NCBI GenBank assembly: GCA_011040545.1
Contig: DQYM01000088.1
Coordinates: 1-9,874 of the forward strand
Length of the DNA: 9,874 nt
Source of the DNA: Candidatus Bathyarchaeota archaeon
Lineage (GTDB): Archaea > Thermoproteota > Bathyarchaeia > EX4484-135
Direction of reading: 5' to 3'
The stretch's first letter is position 1, and every line of letters begins with the position of its first letter. The translations under genes and the position numbers were made by a program. Below the pieces are notes generated by a model. The model made no database searches and was not told where the DNA came from. It saw only the letters and a list, made by a program, of their open reading frames with translations. Positions 1 to 6,807 of this stretch are shown one piece after another.

Positions 1-985
1 GGCCTGGATGGACATGGGCTACGAGGTCCACGTCCTCTCCTTCATAAGGGATGACTTCCATGGCCGTGTTATGTTCGGGCCAGATGAGCCCTTCGTGATA
101 AGGTGCTTTGGCACATCTGGCAAGACGAACTTCCTAGACCCACGCCCCCTCCTCACCCTTGATTACGATGTGCTGGTCGTTGAGGATCTTAAGATGCTGC
201 CTATGCGGAACCTAGCCCTCATATGGCATCACGTTAGGCGGAAGGCCAAGGCCCTAGTCCACGTGCTACATGAGAATACCATACTTGGCCGAAGGCCACC
301 GCAGCCCCCTGAGTTCTACTCACTAGATTGGGATGCAGTTGTCTTCTTTGATGAGAGGCAAGCTTGGTATGCTAAGGCCATCTATGGCGATAGGGCTCGC
401 TACATACCCTGGCCCTGCATGCCAAAGCGTGATGGGAGCAGGGAGGAGGCTAGGAGGGAGCTTGGCCTACCGCTAGATAGGCCAATTGTGCTCTGCTACG
501 CAAGAGGTGGCTACAAGCCCTTCCTGCCCAAGCTACCAGATGAGGACCTAAGGGATGTCCTCTTCCTAGTGCTAACTGGTGAGGAATTTGATTGGCCAGA
601 TTACCCACAGGTCAGCATCCGCAGGACTGGCCCCCTGAGGAACGATGAGCTAGATAAGTACGCCTTTGCCTCAGATGCCATAATACTGCATAAGCCATCA
701 ACACCAGCTATACCGCTCGCTCTAGTTTCAACTGCAGCTTACTTCTTCCTTGGGACCATGAGGCCCATACTAGCACCTAGGCTAAGCGATTCCTTTGAGT
801 GCTTTGGCAAGGAAGTGCTTAAGTACGCAGATAGGAGGGAGCTCAGGGACATACTTGTGGATGTGCTTAACGATGGGCCAAGGATTAGGGAGGCGCTTGG
901 GGCTGCTGAGACCTTCCTTGAGGAGCACTCGCCCGAGAAGATCGCTAAAGCCTTCATAGAGCTATTTGAGGAGCTAGCAGGCTAG
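1..985 (+). CDS. GT-B-fold glycosyltransferase, 5' end cut off by the window
   Basis: Probable sugar transferase that moves a sugar from an activated donor to an unknown acceptor, likely for surface glycans or glycolipids at the inner face of the membrane. The frame is open to the window edge, and the first visible Met codons (base 8 onward) sit in the 'MGYEVHVLSF' strand, which in GT-B enzymes follows an N-terminal nucleotide-fold strand. The true start therefore lies upstream, with perhaps a few dozen residues missing. Counting from base 8, an N-terminal Rossmann-like half runs to about residue 135, 'YIPWPCMP' (132-139) marks the linker between halves, a C-terminal half follows, and a terminal helix (about 305-324, 'HSPEKIAKAFIELFEEL') is typical of GT4-like enzymes. 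The usual GT4 donor-site E-x7-E is not obvious, so family placement is tentative. It ends three bases from the convergent PP-loop gene. Acceptor and donor are unknown. Confidence 0.6.
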   Translation, partial: AWMDMGYEVHVLSFIRDDFHGRVMFGPDEPFVIRCFGTSGKTNFLDPRPLLTLDYDVLVVEDLKMLPMRNLALIWHHVRRKAKALVHVLHENTILGRRPPQPPEFYSLDWDAVVFFDERQAWYAKAIYGDRARYIPWPCMPKRDGSREEARRELGLPLDRPIVLCYARGGYKPFLPKLPDEDLRDVLFLVLTGEEFDWPDYPQVSIRRTGPLRNDELDKYAFASDAIILHKPSTPAIPLALVSTAAYFFLGTMRPILAPRLSDSFECFGKEVLKYADRRELRDILVDVLNDGPRIREALGAAETFLEEHSPEKIAKAFIELFEELAG

Positions 986-988
986 CCC

Positions 989-2026
989 CTAGGACCTTAT
1001 TATGCTCTTTATGAGCTCTAGGGCCTGGTTTGGCTCTAGTATGCCCGCCCTAGCCTCCCTCAGCACCCTCTGTATGGATGGCAGCATCATGTACTTGTAC
1101 TTCCTATGCGTTGCCTTCAGGAGGGGGCAGCCAAAGCTCAGCCTCCCCCTCGGCCTCCCAGCCCTAGTAGCTAGGTAGAGCGTATCCGTCTTGAAGAGCG
1201 CTAAAGCTGCCATTAGGTTGAGCCTAAGCACCTTCCTGCTGCCTACCCTAAGCCAGTACGTGGAGAAACGACCTGTTGGGAGGAGGTCGCCAAATCCCAC
1301 CATCGGAACGCCTTCCTCAAGCGAGAACCTCACGACCTCACGTTCTATCTCCTGGTGGCACATCCTACATGGGTGCCTCCTGCCCTCACCAGCTAGCCTA
1401 AGGATGGACGAGAACACATCCCCACGGCCCCTTAGGTAGGCGTGCTCTACCCCAAGCCTAGATGTTATGGAGCTTATGAGCTCCCTGGCCTCCGCTGGCA
1501 GCATCCAGCTACCAGCATCTACGGTAGCTGCAATAGGGTTTAAGCCAAGCACCTTGGCCACGTAGAGCATGGCAGTGCTATCCGCTCCACCAGAGAAGCC
1601 AATTACTATTGCTGGCTCATCAAGTGGCTCATAGGATGGCCACTCCCTTGGTGGATACCTTAGCTCCGCCCTTAGGATGGCCAGGATGCGCTCTAAAGCC
1701 ATTTTGAGTAGGCCATTGGCCCTTGCTAATAGGTGCTTCACCTTGTAAAGGGCCTCCCCTATCCTCCTGCGCTTTACAAGTAGGTCCGTGTTAGAGCGAA
1801 CGGCCATGCTTGAAATACCAAGCAAGTCCCTAACTAGCTTCAGGACCCGACCACCAGGCCCTAGCACAGCTGACTTATCTGGCCTATCCGCTACTACTAC
1901 GAGCAGGAAGTCGTCTTCCTCTTGGTAATACACAGCCCTTATCCTGGGCCTAACGTACGTTCTAAGGCCGAGTTCCCTCCTAGCCCTGAGGATGGCCCTT
2001 AGCACCTCCCCTGGCGTGAAGCTCAT
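989..2026 (-). CDS. KH-like domain fused to a PP-loop ATPase with a Cys triad; predicted RNA sulfurtransferase-like protein
   Basis: 345 residues. The N-terminal part (about 25-105) looks like a KH-type RNA-binding domain: strand 'FLLVVVAD' (40-47), then a GPGG loop (56-59) as in KH G-x-x-G loops, then a helix. The C-terminal part (about 138-310) is a PP-loop pyrophosphatase/adenylyltransferase, with 'GFSGGADST' (143-151) binding ATP. C220-x2-C223 follows the PP-loop and C300 lies 77 residues further on. In TtcA and TtuA tRNA thiolases, a CxxC plus one distal Cys hold a [4Fe-4S] cluster, so a similar cluster is inferred here. The TtuA zinc fingers and the GHNxDD motif are absent; 'GFGDLLPTG' (244-252) sits in the corresponding place. 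The most likely role is ATP-dependent RNA modification such as thiolation, with unknown target. The ATG at 2026 lies about 29 bases from a TATA element, so the message is probably leaderless. The fold calls are firmer than the function. Confidence 0.75.
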   Translation of the reverse strand: MSFTPGEVLRAILRARRELGLRTYVRPRIRAVYYQEEDDFLLVVVADRPDKSAVLGPGGRVLKLVRDLLGISSMAVRSNTDLLVKRRRIGEALYKVKHLLARANGLLKMALERILAILRAELRYPPREWPSYEPLDEPAIVIGFSGGADSTAMLYVAKVLGLNPIAATVDAGSWMLPAEARELISSITSRLGVEHAYLRGRGDVFSSILRLAGEGRRHPCRMCHQEIEREVVRFSLEEGVPMVGFGDLLPTGRFSTYWLRVGSRKVLRLNLMAALALFKTDTLYLATRAGRPRGRLSFGCPLLKATHRKYKYMMLPSIQRVLREARAGILEPNQALELIKSIIRS

Positions 2027-2048
2027 GGCTACTGCCCATTAGCCCAAA

Positions 2049-2060
2049 GGCTCTTAAGCT
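2049..2060. promoter_or_regulatory. Shared palindromic TATA element of a divergent promoter
   Basis: The 56-base gap between the divergent PP-loop and prolidase genes holds one clear A/T core, the palindrome CTTAAG at 2053-2058. Its centre (2055.5) is about 29 bases from the minus-strand ATG (2026) and about 27 bases from the plus-strand ATG (2083). Archaeal TATA boxes lie about 26 bases before the transcription start, so one site could serve both genes and give leaderless messages each way. No Shine-Dalgarno sequence precedes either start. The spacing is seen directly; promoter use is inferred. Confidence 0.5.
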
Positions 2061-2082
2061 CGCCCATGCAGTGGCCATTGGC

Positions 2083-3162
2083 ATGTCAGTTGATGCCCTA
2101 GTGGGGAAGGCTGAGGGGCTCCTCACTAAGGTTGGCTTAGGAGCTCTGGTGATATCAAGGCCATCTAACATCACCTACTTCACGGGCTTCAAGGGTGGCT
2201 TGAGGCTGATTGTGCCAGAGGGCAGTGAGCCAGTGTTGCTGGTCGGTGGCGTTGACCTAACGGCAGCTGAGGAGCACTTCTCAGGCTCAAAGGTAGTGGT
2301 AAGGCATGTTAAGCTAGGTGAGAGGCTTGACGATGCAACTATAAGCATCCTAGGGGAGCTTAAGCCAAGCTCGGTTGGATTTGATGAGCTTCCAGTTAAG
2401 AGCTACCTAAGGCTCTCCGAGGAGCTCAGCAACGTAGAGCTTAGGGAAGTAAGCGATGAAATATGGGCCTTGAGGAAGGTGAAGGATGAGAGGGAGCTTA
2501 AGGCCATTAGGAAGGCTTGCCTCATAGCCTCTAAGGGCATGGAGGCTGCTTACGAGCTCCTACAGCCAGGCATAACCGAGCTTGAGCTCGCAGGCGAGAT
2601 TGAGAGGGCACTTAGGAAGGCTGGCTCAGAAGCCCACCCATTTGAGGTTATAGTGGCCTCTGGGCCTAACTCCGCCCTCCCACACGCAAGGCCATCTGGG
2701 AGGGAGCTCAAGGAGGGCGACCTAGTGGTTGTGGACCTAGGTGCTACCTACGGTGGCTACGTCTCAGATATGACACGCACGTTCGTGGTGGGCCAGGCCA
2801 GCAGGGGCCAGGAGGAGCTCTACAGGCTCGTGCTCAAGGCCCAGCAGGAGGCCATGGAGGCCGTTAGGGCTGGCGTAGAGGCCCAGGCCGTAGATGGGGT
2901 AGCTAGGTCAATCATAGATGGGGCTGGCTACGGCCCATACTTCATCCACTCGCTTGGCCACGGCCTTGGCCTAGAGGTCCACGAGCCACCTAGGATTGGG
3001 CCAGGGGCTAGCGAGCAGCTCCTAGCTGGCAGCACAATCACGGTTGAGCCAGGCATCTACATACCAGGTCGCTACGGCATAAGGATTGAGGATACCGTGC
3101 TCGTCCTAAAGGATGGCTATGAGGTGCTCACGAAGTTCCCATATGGCCTTAAGCCTCAGTAG
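2083..3162 (+). CDS. pepQ: Xaa-Pro dipeptidase (prolidase), peptidase family M24B
   Basis: Cytosolic metallopeptidase that releases the residue before proline in short peptides, the last step of peptide breakdown. With the ATG at 2083 it has 359 residues, the usual size for archaeal prolidase. An N-terminal creatinase-like domain (1 to about 125, with 'NITYFTGF') precedes the pita-bread catalytic domain. All five metal ligands are present: D218 in 'VVDLGA', D229 in 'SDMTRTF', H293 in 'LGHGLGLEVHE', E322 in 'VEPGIY' and E336 in 'RIEDT'. The active-site histidines at about 200 (LPHARPS) and 300 (VHEPP) are also present. A GTG at 2071 would add four residues, but it lies upstream of the transcription start predicted from the TATA element, so 2083 is preferred. 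The 3' end overlaps the convergent CruF-like gene by 14 bases. An Xaa-Pro aminopeptidase activity cannot be excluded. Confidence 0.93.
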   Translation: MSVDALVGKAEGLLTKVGLGALVISRPSNITYFTGFKGGLRLIVPEGSEPVLLVGGVDLTAAEEHFSGSKVVVRHVKLGERLDDATISILGELKPSSVGFDELPVKSYLRLSEELSNVELREVSDEIWALRKVKDERELKAIRKACLIASKGMEAAYELLQPGITELELAGEIERALRKAGSEAHPFEVIVASGPNSALPHARPSGRELKEGDLVVVDLGATYGGYVSDMTRTFVVGQASRGQEELYRLVLKAQQEAMEAVRAGVEAQAVDGVARSIIDGAGYGPYFIHSLGHGLGLEVHEPPRIGPGASEQLLAGSTITVEPGIYIPGRYGIRIEDTVLVLKDGYEVLTKFPYGLKPQ

Positions 3163-3916
3163 CCGATGGCGCTAGCGGTGCCTGCTGCACATGCCTATGG
3201 CTGATTACGTAGGCCAAGCCCAGCAGCGTTATGCCCAAGCTCAAGGCTAAGAAACCCGCATCCCCAGGGGCCAGGAGGGCCTGAAGGGATAGGTTATAGA
3301 CGTACATGGCCGTGAAGAACTTGTATTCTGGCCCACCTCCCCTGAGGGCCACCTCATAGAGGCTTAACACGGTAGCGGATACGAGGAACCAACCTGCGAA
3401 GTTGCTAAGGGGCACGCCCTGCCACCAAGGCCCCCAGCCCCCTTCCCATACCCAGGCTTGCCAGGAGATCATGGCGGGGTCAAGGGCTAGGTCAAGCACC
3501 ACCATGAGGGATGATGCTAGGAGCACGAGGCTAGGCCCGCTTGCGAATGGCCTAGCAGCTAGGTACGCTAAGGCGGAGAAGATGCCCCACATCACGGGGA
3601 CGGCTATGGGGACTCCCATGAGCCTAGCTGAGTCTAGGGCCACGTACCTATACCTGCCGAAGGGCAGGCCCGTTGAAACACCAAGGATCTCAAAGGCTAG
3701 CCCTACGGCAAAGCCTAGCGGGAGGATGAGGGGAAGCTTTCTATGCTCAATCCCAAGGATGGCTATGGCCACTATGTAGGAGGTCATGTAAATAGCGTAG
3801 GATAGCCAAGACCAATTAGGTAGGGCTAGGCAAAGCCATATTGGGATGGTAATGCCAACTAGCATGAGGAGCCCAGAGATCTCCACGGGGCTGAGCTTAG
3901 CAGGCAAGGCACACAT
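3149..3916 (-). CDS. CruF/DUF422-family membrane protein (carotenoid-hydratase-like)
   Basis: Integral membrane protein of the carotenoid biosynthesis family that includes CruF, the C50 carotenoid 2'',3''-hydratase of bacterioruberin synthesis. From the ATG at 3916 it has 255 residues and about seven hydrophobic segments. Family signatures are visible: 'EILGVSTGLPFGRY' (about 76-89), 'DLALDP' (about 142-147), and the Trp-rich 'WEGGWGPWW' followed by 'GVPLSNFAGWF' (about 157-177). The acidic and aromatic residues in these blocks are the expected substrate-site residues. A TTG at 3937 would extend the frame by seven residues into uppS, but an AGGAGG lies almost against that TTG, a poor spacing, whereas the ATG has a G-rich stretch just before it. 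It is the last gene of the four-gene minus-strand operon, directly after uppS. No phytoene synthase, desaturase or lycopene elongase gene is in the window, so a non-carotenoid polyprenyl substrate is possible. Confidence 0.8.
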   Translation of the reverse strand: MCALPAKLSPVEISGLLMLVGITIPIWLCLALPNWSWLSYAIYMTSYIVAIAILGIEHRKLPLILPLGFAVGLAFEILGVSTGLPFGRYRYVALDSARLMGVPIAVPVMWGIFSALAYLAARPFASGPSLVLLASSLMVVLDLALDPAMISWQAWVWEGGWGPWWQGVPLSNFAGWFLVSATVLSLYEVALRGGGPEYKFFTAMYVYNLSLQALLAPGDAGFLALSLGITLLGLAYVISHRHVQQAPLAPSATEA

Positions 3917-3926
3917 AACCCCCTTG

Positions 3927-4781
3927 CTAGCGCCCAAACCTCCTCTGCCTGCCCTGGTAGGTCCTTATGGCCCTTAGCAGGTCTATGCGCCTGAACTCAG
4001 GCCAGAGGACATCTATGAAGCATAGCTCGCTGTAGGCAGACTGCCACAGCAGGAAGCCACTTAATCGCTCCTCACCAGATGTCCTTATTATCAGGTCGGG
4101 ATCCTTTACGGCCTCTGGTAGGTGGCTGGTGTAGAGGTAGCTCTCAAAGAGCTCCTCATCTATCTCCTCTGGCTCAATAAGGCCAGCCTTAACATCCCTT
4201 GCTACCTTCCTAACAGCATCTACTATCTCGGCCCTACCGCCGTAGGCTATGGCTATGTTCAGGTAGTGCTCGCTGTAGCCCTTAGTGGCTTCCTCAACTT
4301 CCCTTGCTAGCTCCCTCACATCGGGCGGTAGGAGCTCTAGGCGACCTATGACCTTCACCCTGACCTTATGCTTCCTTATTACATCGCTTTCTTTAAGGCG
4401 CTTGAGCTCCTCCTTAAAGAGCTTCATTAACTCCTCTACTTCCCTCTTGCTGCGCTTGAAGTTCTCAGTTGAGAAGGCATAGAGCGTTATCGTCCTTATG
4501 CCTAGCTCTAGGCACCAATTAAGCAGCTCCTCAACCCTCTTGGCCCCAGCCCTATGGCCCTGCCAGGGCTTAAGGCCGTGCATCCTAGCCCAGCGCCTAT
4601 TGCCATCTAGGATAATGCCTATGTGGCTTGGCATAGGCTTTTCCCTCACCTGGAGCTCAAGCCAGCGCTCGTAGAGGTCGTAGGCCCCCATCTTCATTAG
4701 GGCATACCTAGCCTTATGCACATCTACGTTCAGCCAGCGTGTGAGCATCTCAATTAGCGATACGAGCTTCTCTATCAACAT
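3927..4781 (-). CDS. uppS: Long-chain cis-prenyltransferase (undecaprenyl/dolichyl diphosphate synthase family)
   Basis: Adds isopentenyl diphosphate units in cis to an allylic diphosphate, making the polyprenyl diphosphate behind the archaeal dolichol-type glycan carrier. About 284 residues, longer than bacterial UppS (about 250) because some 50 mostly helical residues precede the catalytic core. All family signatures are present: 'HIGIILDGNRRWA' (53-65, catalytic Asp at 59), 'GHRAGAK' (76-82), 'TLYAFSTENFKR' (99-110), 'IAYGGRAEI' (178-186), and 'DLIIRTSGEERLSGFLLWQ' (229-247), with the diphosphate-binding Arg and Ser. The ATG at 4781 shares its A with the TGA of the upstream phosphorylase gene (TGATG), which suggests translational coupling. 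A GTG one codon earlier (4784) is also possible, and GGTGAGG just upstream is a usable ribosome site. The product should be a C45-C60 polyprenyl diphosphate, but chain length cannot be read with certainty. Confidence 0.95.
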   Translation of the reverse strand: MLIEKLVSLIEMLTRWLNVDVHKARYALMKMGAYDLYERWLELQVREKPMPSHIGIILDGNRRWARMHGLKPWQGHRAGAKRVEELLNWCLELGIRTITLYAFSTENFKRSKREVEELMKLFKEELKRLKESDVIRKHKVRVKVIGRLELLPPDVRELAREVEEATKGYSEHYLNIAIAYGGRAEIVDAVRKVARDVKAGLIEPEEIDEELFESYLYTSHLPEAVKDPDLIIRTSGEERLSGFLLWQSAYSELCFIDVLWPEFRRIDLLRAIRTYQGRQRRFGR

Positions 4782-5575
4782 CACTTCCTCACCCTTGCCC
4801 CCTCAAGCGCCCTAGCACATGGGCAATTACGTTCCTCAGGCACCTCCCTTACGGCCTCTATGAGCACCCCCTTGATTATATCTTGGAGCCTTGAGGCTAC
4901 CTCAATAACCTCATCTGCAGTTAGCCTATCCTGCATTCCAGCAGCCATATTTGATATAAAGCATAGGCTGGCATAGCACATCTCAAGCTCCCTTGCTAAG
5001 AAGGCCTCAGGGACAATAGTCATGCCTACTAAATCACAGCCAAGCATCCTCATGGCCCTTATCTCAGCTGGCGTTTCAAACCTAGGCCCTTCCGTGCAGG
5101 CTACAACTGCCTTCTCATGCACTACTGCCCCCCTAGATCTAGCTGCCCTTATCAGCACGGCCCTGAGCTCTGGGCAGAAGGGCTCAGTAACATCAATGTG
5201 TATTACCTCAGGCCCATCGTAAAATGTAGTAGGCCTCCCCTTCGTGAAGTCCATTATATCATGTGGGACGGCTAGCTCACCTGGCTTAAAGCTTGGATTA
5301 ATAGCACCAGTTGCATTTGTGGCAATTACCCTCTCAACACCAAGGGCCTTTAGGGCCCAGATGTTAGCTCGGTAGTTCAACTTGTGGGGTGGGGCCTCGT
5401 GCTCCCAGCCGTGCCTAGGCAGCATGGCAACTTGCTTGCCAGCTACGTAGCCGATAGCTATCTCAGGTGGTAGGCCATAGGGCGTTCCCACCCTAACCCT
5501 CTCTGGTGCTTCTAGGAGCTCCTCTAGGCCAGTTCCACCTATTATGGCTATCTTAACTTCCCTCCTCTGCCTCAA
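4781..5575 (-). CDS. MTAP/PNP-family nucleoside phosphorylase, probably 6-oxopurine type (PNP or methylthioinosine phosphorylase)
   Basis: 264 residues; splits a purine (thio)nucleoside with phosphate into free base and (methylthio)ribose 1-phosphate. Family motifs: phosphate-binding 'IIGGTG' (11-16), 'PRHGWEHEAPPH' (53-64) with 'NYRAN' (67-71), 'ATNATGAIN' (85-93), 'TEGPRFETPAEIR' (161-173), and 'GCDLVGMTIVPEAFLARE' (179-196) with ribose-contacting M185. At the base-recognition site, where true MTAP has Asp (human 'DYD'), this protein has N209 in 'SNMAAG'. That pattern is associated with 6-oxopurine substrates such as methylthioinosine, inosine or guanosine. C251-P-C253 matches the CxC disulfide pair of hyperthermophile members. 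Automatic annotation would probably say S-methyl-5'-thioadenosine phosphorylase. The TTG at 5575 is the only in-frame start candidate before the nucleotide-binding strand; it overlaps the DUF373 gene by 23 bases and follows a GAGGGGG. It is second in the operon. Confidence 0.9.
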   Translation of the reverse strand: MRQRREVKIAIIGGTGLEELLEAPERVRVGTPYGLPPEIAIGYVAGKQVAMLPRHGWEHEAPPHKLNYRANIWALKALGVERVIATNATGAINPSFKPGELAVPHDIMDFTKGRPTTFYDGPEVIHIDVTEPFCPELRAVLIRAARSRGAVVHEKAVVACTEGPRFETPAEIRAMRMLGCDLVGMTIVPEAFLARELEMCYASLCFISNMAAGMQDRLTADEVIEVASRLQDIIKGVLIEAVREVPEERNCPCARALEGARVRK

Positions 5576-6713
5576 GGCCCCCTCGCCCAGGCCAGGCTAG
5601 CCTAGCTCTTATAATGTTCACGATTATGGTGGCTAGGGCCACCATGAGCACGCCAACCAGGAAGGTGGCCATTAGGTCGGTGTAGGAGAGCATTGGGTTA
5701 AGCAGGATCCTGCCAGCCTCGTAGAGGAGCCTATACGACCAAGCGCAGACCAGGAGGCCAACTAGGCCATACCACCCCCTCGGATCCTTACGCATGAACC
5801 AGTGTAGGCAGCGGCCAAGTATCAGCACGCAGAAGCCAGCTACGAACATGTGGGATGTATTCACGCATAGCCACCCTATTAGGGCAGCTAGGTCAGCGTA
5901 GGAGATGCCTACTACTGGCGCATAGTAGGTTAAGTACCAGGCCACTTGGTAGGTGGCTAGGAGCACTATCAGCGTGCCAGCAGCATAGGAGATGGCAGCT
6001 ACGTACACGTGTGGTGGTGGGAACTTGAACACCCTTGATCTAGCTGCCCTTATGAAGTTCTCTATGCGCCTATCTAAGCCAAAGCCCTTTACGAACATGA
6101 AGGCACCTATGCCAACTAGGATGGCCATCCAGGCGTAGACGAGGAGGTTTAGCATCCAGAGGACCACGAGGATGAGGATTAGGGCGCCTGGTAGGCCAAG
6201 CACTATCCTAGAGTACCTAGGGTTCTCAAGTAGCAGCCTTAGGTAGCGTGAGAAGAGGGCAGCTGTTTCCTCTATTGAACGGCTATGCCTTACTACAACA
6301 CGCTTAACAGAAACTATTGGCACCTTAGATTGTATGAGTGGGATGACGACCTCATCTGCATACCCATCTGTAACTAGGATAACGCCATTTGCTGGGAATA
6401 CCCTTAGGACCTCGGATAGCTCTGCTAGGAGCTTTCTATCTGCCTTCACGCCCCCAAGTGGGGAGCCAGTAATAGTTGCGATTTCATATGCTTCACCAGG
6501 CCCAGCAGTAGCAGTTAGGTGCTCGTAGAGCCTCACGGCCTCGAACATGGCATTTGCATCTGCTTCCTCTGGATCCGCTAGGGCGAGCTTAGTAGCTACC
6601 CTTAGGTTCTCCTCCTTCCCTATTATTGGCGTCTTGACCTTTGCCTTAACACCTACATCGTCATCCCTATCAACGCAGAGCACCAGCGTCCTCTCTGCCT
6701 TCCTCTCCCCCAA
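5553..6713 (-). CDS. DUF373 family archaeal membrane protein
   Basis: 386 residues, first gene of the minus-strand operon. Residues 8-165 form a soluble domain opening with 'TLVLCVDRDDDVG' (9-21), the hallmark of the archaeal DUF373 family. It continues with 'TPIIGKEEN' (28-36), 'ALADPEEADANA' (44-55), 'TDGYADEVVIPLI' (115-127) and 'SVKRVVVRHSRSIEET' (135-150). The acidic D-R-D-D-D cluster suggests metal or nucleotide binding, but no biochemical role is known to me. Residues from about 168 to 368 contain about six membrane helices (roughly 170-190, 192-208, 236-258, 270-300, 314-334, 345-368), and the tail is charged. The start is a TTG: AGGTGGG (6719-6725) lies five bases before it, an in-frame stop lies just upstream, and the protein starts a few residues before the family's usual N-terminus. 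Function unknown; placement with nucleoside salvage and prenyl synthesis offers only weak hints. Confidence 0.88.
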   Translation of the reverse strand: MGERKAERTLVLCVDRDDDVGVKAKVKTPIIGKEENLRVATKLALADPEEADANAMFEAVRLYEHLTATAGPGEAYEIATITGSPLGGVKADRKLLAELSEVLRVFPANGVILVTDGYADEVVIPLIQSKVPIVSVKRVVVRHSRSIEETAALFSRYLRLLLENPRYSRIVLGLPGALILILVVLWMLNLLVYAWMAILVGIGAFMFVKGFGLDRRIENFIRAARSRVFKFPPPHVYVAAISYAAGTLIVLLATYQVAWYLTYYAPVVGISYADLAALIGWLCVNTSHMFVAGFCVLILGRCLHWFMRKDPRGWYGLVGLLVCAWSYRLLYEAGRILLNPMLSYTDLMATFLVGVLMVALATIIVNIIRARLAWPGRGGLEAEEGS

Positions 6714-6718
6714 GCGGT

Positions 6719-6725
6719 CCCACCT
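6719..6725 (-). promoter_or_regulatory. Shine-Dalgarno site deciding the TTG start of the DUF373 gene
   Basis: On the minus strand the sequence reads AGGTGGG, then five bases, then TTG at 6713. It matches the archaeal anti-Shine-Dalgarno end of 16S rRNA, so this operon's message appears to have a leader, unlike the leaderless genes elsewhere in the window. Confidence 0.6.
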
Positions 6726-6750
6726 TGCTCCTCACATAGGAGTGCCTAGC

Positions 6751-6768
6751 TCCCTTAAAACGATTAAC
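6751..6768. promoter_or_regulatory. Probable divergent promoter region with TATA-like cores
   Basis: The 94-base gap between the DUF373 operon and the permease gene is the largest non-coding stretch in the window. Its A/T-rich core, CTTAAAAC at 6753-6760, reads GTTTTAAG on the minus strand. Used leftward, it predicts a transcription start near 6731, leaving a short leader that contains the AGGTGGG ribosome site. Used rightward, it predicts a start near 6783, about 25 bases before the ATG at 6808. A second core, CTTTTAAG at 6786-6793, lies only about 19 bases from that ATG, too close to be its TATA box. The assignment is by spacing only. Confidence 0.4.
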
Positions 6769-6807
6769 GGCAAGCGGGGAGAAGGCTTTTAAGCAGCATA
6801 ACTATTC

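Noticed and set aside
1191..1439. Open frame of 82 codons on the + strand within the KH/PP-loop gene
   Set aside because: It is antisense to the PP-loop domain, including the CxxC site, with no recognisable motif or start signal.
3402..3779. Open frame of 125 codons on the + strand opposite the CruF-like gene
   Set aside because: It lies wholly antisense to a gene with clear family motifs, has low-complexity Pro/Arg/Ser content, and shows no promoter or ribosome site of its own.
4781..4784. Link between methylthioadenosine salvage and isoprenoid synthesis, like the bacterial MTA-isoprenoid shunt
   Set aside because: That shunt feeds the DXP route, whereas archaea make isoprenoids from mevalonate. 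No isomerase or other shunt gene is present, so the adjacency alone does not support it.
5139..6055. A 17-base repeat, once in the phosphorylase gene and once in the DUF373 gene
   Set aside because: Both copies encode the same short peptide 'IRAARSR' in frame with the same favoured codons. Coincidence from codon bias explains it better than a repeat element.
6728..6742. Short inverted repeat CTCC/GGAG upstream of the DUF373 gene as a possible operator
   Set aside because: A four-base stem is expected by chance in such sequence, and nothing else marks it as a binding site.
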